Shown piece after piece: positions 22,701 to 35,625 of a stretch of 64,000 nucleotides of DNA (its first letter is position 1; every line of letters starts with the position of its first letter). Made by a program: the position numbers and the translations under genes. The notes under the pieces are model-generated. The model saw nothing but the letters and a program-made list of their open reading frames with translations. It did no database searches and was not told the DNA's origin. Source of the stretch: Hyperoodon ampullatus (taxonomy: Eukaryota; Chordata; Mammalia; Artiodactyla; Ziphiidae); assembly GCA_949752795.1 (NCBI GenBank), contig OX457068.1, positions 61,383,582 through 61,447,581 of the forward strand, read 5' to 3'.

Positions 22701-24440
22701 TTTTAACTCTCCTGCTTCATGCAGTGCTGGTGCCCAGTGGGCCTTTAGGAAGTGTTTGATGACTGAAGAGAGCCTAGCACCATTCATCAGAGGCCACAAG
22801 TCATCCACACACAGAAATGACACCTCCTTCATCTACGGAGCTGCTGTTCTCAGCTGGGGAAGTACCCAGTCCCCTGGTTGGCACATAGGTCTGGCCAACC
22901 AGTTGTGTACAGCTCTCTCTAGCTATTCTGAGCATGAACAAAATTACCTGGGGATTCTCTTCTTGACAGGACTAGAGACTTCTGCTCTTAGGGAAGAAAA
23001 AGCAGTTCTGATAATGAGATGACAGAGCAGAGGGCTTTTCCCTGTTCTCAACTAGGACTCAGGTGGTGGAGAAGCAGACCAGAGTGTGCAAAGGCCAAGA
23101 CCAAGGACTGTGGCAGGTCTTCAGGATGAGAGAGGAGCAAGGACCAGCTAGGATCAGTTATTCTAGGGTGAGCATCCAGACTGGGTAAAATTCTTGGGCC
23201 ACTGACCACAGAAGGCATAGGCAGAAAATACAATGAGCCAGTGGCCAACTATGTCCACGATGCCCATGGCTTATCCAAGCAGGGGCAGGACAGGAGGATG
23301 TCAAAGGTCTTAGCAGATGTGATCAAACAAAGGTCACATGAAGGAGAGGCAGCAGGACATCTGATCACAGATACCAGGAAACCAGGCCCCCAAATGCAAG
23401 GGCTCAGTTGTAGGAAGGTAGGGTACTGAGGTGCGAGACAATAGAGCCAAACGAGAACCCATTTGGACCAACAAACAAATCATTTTCCGGGCTCAACAGG
23501 AACTTACACATTAGAGGAGCATTCAGGCTCCGTGCCTGATGAAAGGCAACCCAAACCCCTTCCTTGGTGGAGTCGTTCAGAGTGCTGGTCCTACTCTGTA
23601 CCAGGGAAGATGATCCATTTCTACACCAAGCTCCCAGTGAGGCAAGTTATGTAGGCTGAGCCTGCAGCCACGCTCTTCAGGTGGTGAGAAGTAGAGCTAA
23701 GGAAACTCAAACCAAGGGTTTCATCCCCTTGTGAGCCAGTTGGCTCTGCCTGTGTGAAGATGAAGTCTTAGCAGCTCATCAGATGTCACAAATAGTTCAC
23801 TTTTAGAGCACACTCAGGGGTTGTGTTCAGGTCGGTGCTTGGAGGAGCCCTTTTACAGGATCCCAAGAAATGGAATTTTGAAGCTGATACTGTTCTCTCT
23901 ATTCTTTAGCAAGATTTATCTTCCCTGAAACCTTATGAATTGCATTGGCTCCAAAAGCAATAGGCTTCCCGTTGGTGCAAAATATGTTATATAGCAGATA
24001 AAGGAGCTTTGTGCTTTTATTAAAACGGTGACAATCAGCCTGTTCATTTCCTCAGACTTACCTTGTCTACTCAAGGCCTAATGCCCCTCTATTATGTTTA
24101 TCCCTTGTGGGGACTTACATGAGCAGTGACTGTCATTGACATGGCCACTGAAGATTAATAACATTGATGCCACTGAGAGCTTACCCAGGGGTTTGGAGCA
24201 TAGCAACTGAAGGATAGTAAATTGGAGGTAGAAGAAAAAGGCCCCAAAAAAGAGGGTCTCGAAATAGTTGACAACCAATCCTTCCTGGGAGTCAAGTCAG
24301 CTGACTGCTTTAGTTTCAAGACCTCCTTGAAGATGTAGAGATGGCCTCATCTCTGTCCCCAGTGGTACCCACCCATTCTCTCCCAAAGATGTAAGTAACA
24401 CCCCTGATCACTCACCAGCAAGTGGAAGTTTCTCTCTCAC
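22701..24440. other. Non-coding unique sequence
   Basis: No gene, RNA gene or clear repeat recognised. Confidence 0.5.
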
Positions 24441-24840
24441 ATACTTTTTTTCTCTTCCTGCTTTATTGAGATATAATTGACATTTAGCACTGTGTAAATT
24501 TAAGGTGTACAGCATAATGATCTGACTTACATACATCATGAAATGATGACCACAGTAAGTTTAGTGAACATCCATCATCTCATATAGATAAAAAATTAAA
24601 GAAATAGAAAAAAATATTTTTTCTTGTGATGAGAACTCTTAGGATTTACTCAGTTAACAACTTTTAGATGTAACATAGAGCAGTGTTCATTATCTTTATC
24701 ATGTGGTACATTACATCCCTAGTACTATTTATCTTATAACTGGAAGTTTGTACCTTTTGACCACCTTCATCCAATTCCCCGTCCCAACCCCCACCTTTGA
24801 TAACCACAAATCTGATCTCTTTTTCTATATGTTTGTTTGT
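24441..24840 (-). mobile_element. Old L1 3' region fragment
   Basis: Begins 'cctgctttattgagatataattgacatttag', the reversed L1M 3' end, and continues through the segment shared with 9110-9345. Confidence 0.8.
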
Positions 24841-24935
24841 TTGCTTGTTTGTTTTTGAAGTATTAATATAATTGACCTACAACACTATGTTAATTCCTGT
24901 TACACAACATAGTAATTTAATCTCTTATACTTTTT
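24841..24935 (-). mobile_element. Second L1 3'-tail fragment
   Basis: 'gaagtattaatataattgacctacaacactatgttaattcctgttac' restarts the 3' end of another L1 immediately after the previous one, so two tails are juxtaposed or nested. Confidence 0.6.
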
Positions 24936-26249
24936 TATTCTAGAAGAATAACAGCAAACTGATTTCATTTGCCTTTGCTTGAAAGTTGAATACCTTCCCT
25001 AATCAACTTTTTTCTCCTGCTTATTGTAAAGCCACACCCCTCCCACCTTTTTTCCCTTCAGCATTTCAAAACAGAGGTAAACAATTTTGCTGATGCTTTT
25101 AGGATTTCTCTGATTCTTTGATTAATTTCCAGGGACAACAGTAGGCCTCTGTGGCTTTAAGAATGTTCTGTTTTCTTGCCAAACTAGGAGGGGAAGAATC
25201 AAAAGAGGAAGTTAACTTTGTACTAAGATGTTCATTCTTCCTCTAAAAGTTTAAGAGCTATCATCAGAGCCTTATTTATTGTCCCTACTCAAGCCTGTCC
25301 TAAGAACCAATAAACAGTTAAAAACAACGTGATCAGTTAGCTTAGACTATTGTGATTCCCTGTGGGGCTCAGTTTTGCCCCAGCCAGATGGTGAGTGTAC
25401 ACCAGAGTCATAAGAAATACCATTTCTAGATGTTCAAGTCACCATCCACCAAGCATCGCTAAGGGGGTGGCAACAGTGTCTCCAGACATGAATATACTGA
25501 CTCTCCACTTAAAAGAGCTAAAATGAGAGTCTCACTTGTTACATTCTGCTGTGAGGGTCTTAGCAGATAGCTAAATTAAGCTGTTGCGATGGGGTCTATT
25601 GATAGGCAATTAACCCAGGATAGATTTCATATCCTTATGCCTATATACACATAGAAGGGACAGATAAAAGTCATGGTAAATTTAGATGTTGATAATTCAT
25701 TGCCATCTATGTGGAGAAGCCCCATTCCACAGCTTTGACAAATAACTGACTGTTGGAAATTCTTATGAAACTCTAATTTCTCTGAAAATATTTTCCCTTT
25801 TCATTGGATAGTTTAATTTTCCCCAACATTTAATGGAGGATTTGTTTTTTGTGTTCTTATTCCAGTAGTGGTAAATTGTTATGTGTAAAAAGCACGATGA
25901 GAACACCTGTGTAAAACTTAGAGGGGCTATTAATTCTATATGTTACTAGGTCTTCTGCTTTCTGGGTTTTTCTCCATTTAAGAGGTCATTCTGTTTCTCT
26001 CTACCTGGTGAGGAAACTTTATCAAGATGGGGAAGTCACTTCCACAGGAATTTTGTTAAAGGGCAAAGGTGGAACATTCTGAGATGTTTGTGTAGGTCCT
26101 GTTAAAATTACATATTATCGAGTTATTATTAGAACAAATATGCCCATTTTTCTTTAATTCTTTGATTTAGGGGATCCCCCAAAGTAGCCTAAGCCTGCAG
26201 CTGGCAGAAGAAATGGGAAGGGATGACCTATAGACTATAACTTATCCAC
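24936..26249. other. Non-coding unique sequence
   Basis: No gene or recognised repeat. Confidence 0.5.
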
Positions 26250-26490
26250 CTCATCTTACATTTGTTAGTGCTTTGTTGCTTAAAAAGTAATTTCCAAATG
26301 ACTGTTGTGTTTAATTTTCACATCAAACCTGTGGCCTAGTCAGGGCAATTACTTTTATCCAAATTGTAACTCTAAGGAACTAAGAATCAAGAGATTTGAA
26401 TGATTTGCCTGAGCTCCCAGTGTTAGTAAGTGGCCACACTGGCTTGGAATTTACATGGGTCTTCTGATTCCAAGTCTAGGATTCTTGGCA
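26250..26490 (-). repeat. MIR SINE relic
   Basis: 'gtttaattttcacatcaaacctgtggcctagtcagg ... gatttgaatgatttgcctgagctcccagtgttagtaagtggc' follows reverse MIR order, diverged. Confidence 0.55.
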
Positions 26491-26878
26491 AACACAAAGT
26501 GCTAAAACTTTTGACAAGAAGAAGCACATCAATACAAATGAAATAAAACAAAAACACTGTAAACACTCATATATTTGATCATCTATGTTTAATCTACATT
26601 TTATCACACATATTGTCAGCAAATTTAATTAAGTACCTGCTGTTTGTAAGGCATTCAAGGAAACTGGTTTGAGAAATAGACCTTCAGTTGAATGGAGTCT
26701 TGATTTATTATTTTTCTTTCCTTAGACTTAGTTCTCAGGTAGAAACGTTCAATTCCATTGTATTTTCTTTACAGATGTGAACAGAATCTTACATTATGGG
26801 GAATACCCAGGGGCCTGCCAGGTCACAAGGTGTACAGAAGCAGAGCAGAACGAGTTATCTTGAAGATGGAGCAATTTT

Positions 26879-27091
26879 TTTTCTTTTTTTTTTTTTTTGC
26901 TGTACGCGGGCCTCTCACTGTTGTGGCCTCTCCCGTTGCGGAGCACAGGCTCCGACGTGCAGGCTCAGCGGCCATGGCCCACGGGCCCAGCCGCTCCGCG
27001 GCATGTGGGATCTTCCTGGACCGGGGCACGAACCCGTTTCCCCTGCATCGGCAGGCGGACTCTCAACCACTGCGCCACCAGGGAAGCCCGT
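26879..27091 (-). mobile_element. CHR-type SINE (about 200-bp form)
   Basis: Poly-T, then GCTGTACGCGGGCCTCTCAC, ending CCAGGGAAGCCC. The exact 15-bp target duplication AGATGGAGCAATTTT lies at 26864-26878 and 27092-27106, indicating a fairly recent insertion. Confidence 0.95.
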
Positions 27092-27106
27092 AGATGGAGC
27101 AATTTT

Positions 27107-29104
27107 GATGGAGAAGGGAGAATGAGCTGAGAGAATTTATAGCAAATTCGTATTATCTAGTCTGGGCCAGAAACCATGACACCCTTTTTATATTCCAGTA
27201 TAATCCTGGGTCTCCTGGAGGAGAGATAGACATTAATACTGGGACCAGAGACAGACACTAACCAAGTGAGCATACATATAGTTTTAATTGCACTACTTCT
27301 TGCCATGTACATCCTCATCCTTTTTCCTCTTAATCCTTTCCTCCCTACCTGTCTTCCTCTTCCCCATCCAGACACCTGTGAGCATAAGCAAGAGTGGGAC
27401 GGTTTGGGCTTCATTATAGCCCAGCCTCGGCTTAAGTGGAAGTCAGATAGTAATGAGGCTCTGCTCTAGCCACGGTTTCTAAAATCATCATGAGTGGGTT
27501 TATTCCACTGAAGGAGCCAGGGTTGCTATAACTGTACAGTTAATGCAGGCTGCAGGTGCCCTCTTCCTGAGAAAAATTATGTGTTTGAGGCCTCAGTGAT
27601 CCCAGTTGGCTGTAAATATTTATCAGGTTTCCTAGACCATTGCTTAGGCTTCCATTTTCCCTTTCCCTGTTTATCTGACCGATTCCGAGTCCTACTTCAG
27701 AAATGCCAGGACTTCTTGGTTCTGTATAATGGAGGCATATTTTTCTTCTTTAGGTTACATGTCTTTTCACAGAGATTTTTGTCTTAGATGTCTTGAGATG
27801 GGAACTGTAAAAGACATTATTTTTGAACATTTGAACATTACTTTTCATTTTCTCAAAGGCGTTTACACATGATTGACAGACATATTAATCAAACCCACCT
27901 ACGAGATGAGAAACCCAGACTCAGAGCTGAGGGAAGGAGGTGGAGCCCTGGGTGCTCTAGTGTGAGAAGAAAGCATAGAAATTAAGCTCAAGTGTCTCAT
28001 ACAATGAATCCTGAATAATCCTTTTACATTCAAACATTTTGACAGTTTTTAGGCATGAGAGGGAGTGAGGAGTTTACAAGGAGCCCAAATTATCTCCGAA
28101 TTGTTTGTTTGCTATTAAAGGGATAAAAGAAAACATAAACTCCTGGCTTTTCACTGTAGACAAGAAGTTGTGTTGCACAAAGATGTAGCTGTTTTGTCAG
28201 GGAGTTACATGGCTGTCCAAATGTTGCTTGAATCAGGAACTTTAGGACTAGTCATGTGTAGGAATTAAGGATGGGAAGCAGAATGCCTTCTGGAGGACTT
28301 ACAAGGCTTTCTAGGTGGTGCAGACAGGTGCAGCCAGCACTAAAATAATGACACTGCATATGTGCATGGCTTTAGGCCTTTTAAAGCCCACTCATATGTG
28401 TCATTATGTAGAATTTTAGCTCTAAAGAGGCTCTATCTGACTTGATCTTGCTACTAATTCAAGAATTCAGTTAAGCATACTACTAGGCCATCTCATCTCT
28501 GCTTGAATGTTTCCTGTGATGGAGAGCTTCTCTTGGACCAGGCAACTTATTTTGTGGCTAGACAGCTTTTACCGTTTGGAAATTAGAGTTCAAATCTATT
28601 TTACTGAAACTTCTATCTACTGGTTTTATCGTAACCCCTACACAATAATTTTTCAGTCATTTGAAGGCAGTTATCAGGGCTCCCCTAAGTCTTCCCATCT
28701 CCATGCTAAACACCTCCTATTTTCACAGCCAACCCTTAAATGATTTGGTCCCTAGCCTCTCCTCATTTCTGCTCAGCTTTCCCTAGAATACACTCTTCTG
28801 GTGTCTCCAGACTAAGCAAAGTCCTCAGACTCTGACACAGCCCTAAATGTGCCCTGAGCAGTGTGGTGTGAGTGTTAGCAGCGTCCCTTGACATTTTCTA
28901 CTTCAACTTCTGCCATCTAGGATTATGACAACTATCTTAGAAACCATTGCTGGCTCAAAAAGAGCTTGAGGTCAAATGACATCACCAGTCCTCTTCGCAG
29001 AACAACTTTGAGTCATTTCTCCCCATTTAATTCTTTCTCATCTCCTTAAAAACAAACAAGAAAAACCTAAGTGAAAGGTTTGGGTAGTTAGAACAGTTGC
29101 TATC
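27107..29104. other. Non-coding unique sequence
   Basis: No gene or clear repeat recognised. Confidence 0.5.
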
Positions 29105-29395
29105 ACCTCAGTTTTAAAAATATTAGATAACGTTTGCTGACTGCTTCCTAAAAGCTGGGCACTGGCACTGTTTTAAGCACTTTTCATACATTAACTCACC
29201 AAATCCTCATCATAACCCTTGAGGGTATGTCCTCTAAATGCTCCATTTGAAAGATATGGAAACTAAAGCATGTAGAGGTTTAGTAATTTGCCCAAGTTCA
29301 CACAACTTATAACCAGGGGAGGTGGTATCCAAACACAGTTGGTGGCCAACAAGAATAGACCCTCAGCCTCCCGGCTGCTAGATCAGTGTTCTTGC
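29105..29395 (-). repeat. MIR SINE relic
   Basis: 'ttttaagcacttttcatacattaactcaccaaatcctcatcataaccc', then 'tttgcccaagttcacacaac', then the diverged tRNA-like end. Reverse-strand MIR. Confidence 0.65.
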
Positions 29396-29443
29396 CTCAC
29401 CCCACTGTGGCTTCCTGTAGTGACAAAAAGTCTTTCACTTTTG

Positions 29444-29636
29444 AGGGCTTCCCTGGTGGCGCAGTGGTTGAGAGTCCACCTGCCGATGCAGACGGCAAGA
29501 GTTCGTGCCCCGGTCCAGGAAGATCCCACATGCCGCGGCGCGGCTGGGCCCGTGAGCCATGGCCGCTGAGCCTGCGCGTCCGGAGCCTGTGCTCCGCAAC
29601 GGGAGAGGCCACAACGGTGAGAGGCCCGCGTACCGC

Positions 29637-29660
<24 letters not shown>
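29444..29660 (+). mobile_element. CHR-type SINE (about 200-bp form), young
   Basis: Starts GGGCTTCCCTGGTGGCGCAG; A-box-like TGGCGCAGTGG at 29457-29467 and a diverged B box AGTTCGTGCC at 29500-29509. Long A tail (from about 29637). The exact 18-bp duplication AAAAGTCTTTCACTTTTG lies at 29426-29443 and 29661-29678. A few bases are missing before the B box relative to the other copies. Confidence 0.95.
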
Positions 29661-29668
<8 letters not shown>

Positions 29669-29678
29669 TTCACTTTTG

Positions 29679-31633
29679 TTCCCTGTGTAAGATGTTTTGT
29701 TTTGTTTTCCAAACTGAGACTCGTGATCCATTAGCAGGTTGTGAATTCAATTTAGTGGGTTACTACTAGCAAAAGGAGAGGAGAGGAGGAGAGGGGGAGG
29801 GGTGGGGGAGGGTGATCAAAATGCCTCATGCTTAGTAAGTGTAAATTTTGTTTCAGAAAACTCTTATTGTGTGTGAAACACACACACAAATATATACTGT
29901 ATGTACAGTTACAGTGAAAAATGTTATTTCTTATTGTTTCTTATGATCAAAGCAGTTTGAGCATTGCTGCCTAGTAAATTTTACATGTCAGACTTTGTTC
30001 ATTTCTTTAACTCTAAGGTTCAACAGGTATTGCAGGGCACACCTAGGTTTTAGATCTCCACTCTTGATCTGCAGCCAGTGAGAACAAAACTTGCAATTAA
30101 GCAGAAAGCTTAAGCAAAGAACTTTAGAGAGAATAGAATTGGTTGAGAACTGAGGTAAAAAATAAAAGTCTGTTCTAATTACAGTAGAGTTTCCATTCAG
30201 CAGCTTGATAGATTCCTAACTCACCACCTCAGGCAAGTCACTTCCCCTCTCCCGAAGTGGTTTGCCAGAACCAGCGCGAGAATTCAGGAAATGGTACTCT
30301 CTTTTTCTTTGTGAAGCTTGGCTAAATGACTTCAATTTACCCAGCCAAGCAGGAAGCAATTGTAAATATAAACTTGCTTTACATATTCCTCCCAGAGGAG
30401 ACATGCAGTTTGCCTCCCTAGTAAAGGGAATTACTAGACTTAACATTCCTTGTGATCTTGCTTGCATCATATTTTTTTTTTCTTTTTACCCCTCAGTGTA
30501 GTAATGTCCTTAATTGAGATAGTAATGTTGAGCTTGTTGGATTGTCATGGAGTTTCATTTGCATGCCTGAAAGACCCCCTTGGTGCTCAGTTAAAAATCA
30601 TAATATAAGGAGGAAAAGGAAATTACGATGTTGATCAATTATAGGCATATAGGATTTCTGTCAGTTATGTCCACAATGATATGTAGATTGTAGACTGAAA
30701 AATAGTAACTTTCCATGAGTATTTCGAGAGTCATCTTAGACATTTGGAAAAATGCATTTAATTTTTAAATTAAACATTTAAATTATGTCTAAGAATGAGG
30801 GAAGTATAGCATAAAAATCTCCAGGAATCAACAGAGGCCCACCAAGAGAACCTAAATGGTTTCCAGCCATTGAGAACAGAAGACCATTTAGGGCCAAGTC
30901 ACTGTTGAAAATAAAGCTGAAAAACTATTATTTCACATCAAATGCTATGGATAATAGTATTTAACCAACTTATTAAGAATTTTGAAAAATTACAATCAGC
31001 AGAAAGTACTGTGAATTTTGAATCTATTCTCCCTCTCTGAGCATGGTTCTCATATATAATTCAGGTGGTGTTCAATCTTCTCTGTTGGGTGGTTATGGTT
31101 GGGTTGCAAGATGGTGGTAACCTTAGACAGAAGAAGTGAAATAGCTGCCCAGGGTGCCACAGCAAGTAGTTGGAGGAGGTCACTGGACTCACACACAAGT
31201 GCTCTTTCCACAACTCCACGCTGCCTCCAAATGGGAAGGTGACAGTTGTGTTAGGACATAATCTCTTCGTAAATTACTACCTTTTCTTCCAAGTGGCTAA
31301 GAATTTTAGGATGGCTTAAAAACTTAGCAACTTAATGTTTAGTGTCTAATTTGAGGATTAAATGACTTCCCTCCTGGAAACTAAAATATTTACCTTTATT
31401 TCAGCCAAAGAGAAAAAACACTTTGGATGCATCATAAGCTATTTATTAATATCAAGTGGCAAATCCCAAGACCATTTTAAAGGAGATTTGGTGTAATACT
31501 TGATATAATGGTGGGATAAAAATCAATTCCCCATTCCTCCCTACCCACCCACACGCTCCCTGATTTAGGCATTATCACTCCATCAGTGAAAGGAAAGGAA
31601 CATTCACTTGCACAGGGCTTTGTGGGTATTACA
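29679..31633. other. Non-coding sequence with G-rich patch
   Basis: Includes the G-quadruplex motif at 29793-29812 in a GA-rich run, and a diverged MIR-like piece at about 31110-31235. No gene seen. Confidence 0.5.
29793..29812 (+). other. Strong G-quadruplex motif
   Basis: GGGGGAGGGGTGGGGGAGGG has four G runs with all loops one base long, a very stable quadruplex arrangement. It ends a 40-base GA tract. Confidence 0.8.
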
Positions 31634-31643
31634 TACCTGTAAC

Positions 31644-31859
31644 TTTTTTTTTTTTTTTTTTTTTTTTTCTGTATGCGGGCCTCTCACTGTTGTGGCCTCT
31701 CCCGTTGTGGAGCACAGGCTCCGGACACACAGGCTCAGTGGCCATGGCTCACGGGCCCAGCCGCTCCGCGGCATGTGGGATCTTTCCGGACCGGGGCACG
31801 AACCCGCATCCCCTGCATTGGCAGGTGGACTCTCAACCACTGAGCCACCAGGGAAGCCC
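31644..31859 (-). mobile_element. CHR-type SINE (about 200-bp form)
   Basis: Poly-T of about 26, then CTGTATGCGGGCCTCTCACT, ending CCAGGGAAGCCC. The exact duplication TACCTGTAAC lies at 31634-31643 and 31860-31869. Confidence 0.95.
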
Positions 31860-31869
31860 TACCTGTAAC

Positions 31870-33729
31870 ATTTGATCCTCTTAACATTGCTGATTGTTAC
31901 TTACCTCACTGACTACTCCTGGCAGGTGGGATGAGGAGGGTAGTATGGGGGAGGTGGTGGGGAACAGGCTTTCAGTACAGAACCTTTGAATTGGAGTTGA
32001 GAGGTATCTGGGAGATCCACTGTTCTAGTTTCTCATCTCATCACTATCTCTACCAATGGACATTCTACCTCTTCTAAAATTTCCAGCAGTTCCTTCCATT
32101 TCTGAACAATTCCGATTTTCAGAAAAACACTTTGTGTTTAGCTGAAATCTATGTCCTAGTAACTTTCACCCATTAGCCTATTTCTACCCGGTTGAACTCT
32201 ATGTACAGTATAAATCTTCCATGCCATGATTTATTTGAAGAGAATCATCATCCCTGATTCTCCCCACTCTGCATCCAGGTTTTGTTTCTCCAGGCTAAAT
32301 ATCCACTTTCTTCCTCCTGTTATATCATACCGCTTTCATCACCATCCTTATTTGTGTTTCTCTTCATCTGTTTCAATTTGTCAGTGTCCTTACTCAGTAC
32401 TCTTTGGTTGCAGATATTTAAGCAGCTATCAATCCACCCAACTGTACTATCACACACACACAAGGTTCTATCAAAACTGTGAGTCTTTCTTTATCAGAAA
32501 TGTTTACCCAGCTGTCCTCCAGAGCATGTTGGTTCACTCCTGTTGGGACTTTGCTTCGCTTCTGGCTGGGCAGCTGTGCACTCCTAACTTTTGATTTTCT
32601 GCCTTGTTGCAGGAAAGCACTTTAGAGTTGAGATTGTTTGAGCTCCAGAGTTGCTGCATTTCTCTGCTTTTAATTTTGACAGGGTCTGTTTGGGGATATT
32701 TAAAACCCAAATTGTTTAGTTATATCCCAGTTTGTGGCCATGAAACTCACTGTGGACTGCTTCCCTATCCCAAACAGTAAGCTGAAGCTTTGGGGCATCA
32801 CTGTGTTTGATAAAAACAATCTGGGACTTTCTGTATATTAGAAAGGGTGAGCATCTAAAGCTTTTGTGAAGACAGTATGGTGCTCCTATTGATCCATGTG
32901 AGCTGAACATATGGAGGCTCTGAGAAAAAGAGTCTGCCCTATTTAGCGACCCAGGGCTGATGAGAAGGTGTGTTACAAATCTGTATTCCTCCCAGCATGT
33001 GGTCTGGGACACATCAGCTCATTTTACTGATGAGTTCCTCAAATCAAGCAGGGACCATCATCCCTTACCAGTTTATAGCATTAATTGAGTTGTGTGAGAA
33101 ACACTGCAGGTGCGTCTGAGAGAGGAGAGAAATGTAGGAAACACTGTTTCTGCTCTCAGAGAAAAGGTACATAGAAAAGAGGGAGCAGACATGTAACTGG
33201 CAGTGGATGAACAAGAGCAGATGTGCAGGTGGTAAAACAAAGTCATCTTTTTCGATGGAGGTAATGTGGGAAGACAGCCTAGTCCTGAGCTTTGGGCTTA
33301 TTCTCTGAGTTATGGTGTCCATATTCACTGAACAATAAATACAGACCCATGGCCTAAGAAATTATTTTAATACACTTCTGGGTGTGTTGAATTAGTGTAA
33401 TTAGGATATTTAAATGTTGAGATTTCTAGTATATGCCAGGGTTAAATGGAGACAGAGTGTCAGAATATTCGAAGTGCAGGCTGTTGCAGAAAAGCTGCAT
33501 GGTGGGTGTCGTAGTCATAGTGCCCAGACTTCTGAGGAGTGGGTATTCTGACTGTAAGCCTAGATGAGCCCATTTCACACTCCTCCACATTCTTTCTGGA
33601 TCCCAGAGCAATGAACCGTAGTGATCAAGGGCCTTTTTAGCTACACCATTTAATGATCCTGTATATACTTATAATTCATAATTTTTAAACTGGGCTATAA
33701 TATTAATAACTATGTAGTTTCCTAGTAGT
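31870..33729. other. Non-coding unique sequence
   Basis: No gene recognised. Confidence 0.5.
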
Positions 33730-33917
33730 AACACAAAAATACAGAGAATAGAAAACAAATTTATGGTTATGAAAGGGGAAAGGGATAAATTAGGAGTTTG
33801 GAATTAACATATACACACTACTGTATATAAAATAGGTAACCAAAAAGGACCTACTGTATAGCACAGAGCTATACTCAATATTTTGTAATAACCTATAAGC
33901 AAAAAGAATCTGAAAAA

Positions 33918-33966
<49 letters not shown>

Positions 33967-34050
33967 GATGTATAAGTGAATCGCTTTGCTGTACACCGGA
34001 AACTAACACAACGTAGTAAATTAACTGTACTTCAATTAAAGAAAAAAGAA
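33730..34050 (+). mobile_element. L1 3' tail with AT expansion
   Basis: 'gggataaattaggagtttggaattaacatatacacacta ... ggacctactgtatagcacagag ... gaatcgctttgctgtacaccggaaactaacacaac' is the 3' end of a cetartiodactyl-type L1, 5'-truncated. A (TA)n run is embedded in it. Confidence 0.85.
33919..33963. repeat. (TA)n microsatellite
   Basis: About 22 TA units grown from the short TA run normal to this L1 tail. Likely length-variable and easily unwound. Confidence 0.95.
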
Positions 34051-34099
34051 AGAAATACAATGAATATACATTGAGGATATGGATGGCTAACCACTTGGC

Positions 34100-34310
34100 T
34101 CTTAATTTTTTATACACATGAGAATCACTTGGGAAAAATTAAATATAGATAGATAGATAGATAAAGACAGACAGAAAGATTTCCTGTCTCCAAATTCCAA
34201 TTTAGTATATCTAGAATGAGACCCAGAAAGTTAGAATTTTACCAAGCCCTCCAGGTAAATCTGATGCAGGCCTCCCAGATCCATATCTTCAAAATATTAG
34301 CTAGAAGAGG
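34100..34310 (+). mobile_element. Diverged hAT-Charlie (MER5-like) relic with (ATAG)n
   Basis: 'atgagaatcacttgggaaaaatt ... gagacccagaaagttagaattttaccaagccctccaggtaaatctgatgcagg' follows MER5 order. A tetranucleotide run (34147-34164) lies inside. Confidence 0.5.
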
Positions 34311-35617
34311 ATTGTCTCCAGGGATCCCAATTTCCTGAGTTTCTGGAAGGAAGCCAGGAAGCCTGTCTCCAGGATTTTCTCTCCCTTCTCACAGTCTTTG
34401 TGAAAGGGCTTCAGGTTCGGCTTTACAAGGTCTCACCAAGCAGAGTTTGGAGCAATGTACATTCTTTTCAGGATTATAGGATTAAGAAATTGAAAGGTGA
34501 TTCAAATTCTTGATTAAACAGAGAGAAGGAAACAGGAGGGGACGCTCCCGAGCATGCACATCACTCCAGTGTGTTTTCTCTGTAATTAGAGGAAGTGATT
34601 GCAAAATATTTGAGAGGATTAAATGCTCAGAGAATATAGTGATCAAATAACATGAGATGCTGCATTCTTTAAAATGATCACTGGCTTCGCTTTGCACGTG
34701 TTGTTGAACTGCTGTCACTTACACCTCAGTACTGAGGAAATGCCCAGCGGAAATACTCTCTGCTACAAGTTTGGGAAAACAGCCCTGGGTCTCACATTGA
34801 CAGACACTGGGTTCTATTGTGGCGCCCTCCATGAAATTCTGAGTAATGGCAAACTAAGGTATAGTATCTTTATTGCTCCATTTTCTCTTTTGTAGAATTA
34901 CAATAATCCCTGCAATGTCTTTCTTCACTTTAGCCTTTATTGATATCCACTAATTCAACAATAATTTATTGAAAAGCTATTTTATTTTAAATCCTCTGTA
35001 GTACAAGGGGAGCAATTTATTACATAAATAATTATGTTTATTGAGTGGAGCATTTGGGGGAACACAGAGATTCATTTCTCCCCCAAGGAGATTGTAACTG
35101 GGGCTCGAGAAGAGGGTGGGGGGGTCATACATAGTACACAGATGTTGGAAATACACTTGGAGTGGTTTCTCAAGAAAGAAGATTCCATCTCCAAGGAAAA
35201 ACTGCAGTAGTTCACCATGACAATGCATGTTGGTCATGGTATATGAGACTCGTGGGTCAGCCTTGCAGGAGAGAGTTTCAGACTTCAGAGGCAGCCAGGT
35301 TCAGGACTGGGTGCTCCGCTCAGGTCATGGTCATGTGACTGGGCCCCACACTTGATTGAATGCTCTGATCTCATCATCTTGAAATTCTTCTTACTTTTTG
35401 AACAAGGGGACTTACAATTTCAGTATGCATTGGGCGCCACAGACTATACACTGGGTCCTGATTCAGGTGTTTCCTTATGCAAATTACTAGACCCTGTGAT
35501 GTAGAAGGGACCCCAAATCCATTTATATTATCGTGAAAATACAATACAAAAATAAGTAGTAAATGCCTTGTTTATAGAAGATGTTTAATAAATGTTATGT
35601 TTAAGGACAAGAAAGAA
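34311..35617. other. Non-coding unique sequence
   Basis: No gene recognised. No strong splice pair. Confidence 0.5.
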
Positions 35618-35625
35618 GAATAGAG

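Noticed and set aside
22522..23022. 166-codon open frame on the + strand as a gene
   Set aside because: The first 180 bases are a MIR relic; the rest shows no family resemblance.
26758..27125. Overlapping 77-111 codon frames with GC-rich arginine/glycine/proline peptides
   Set aside because: They are translations of a CHR SINE. The same peptides recur at 7.1, 29.5, 31.7, 43.7, 50.7 and 55.4 kb.
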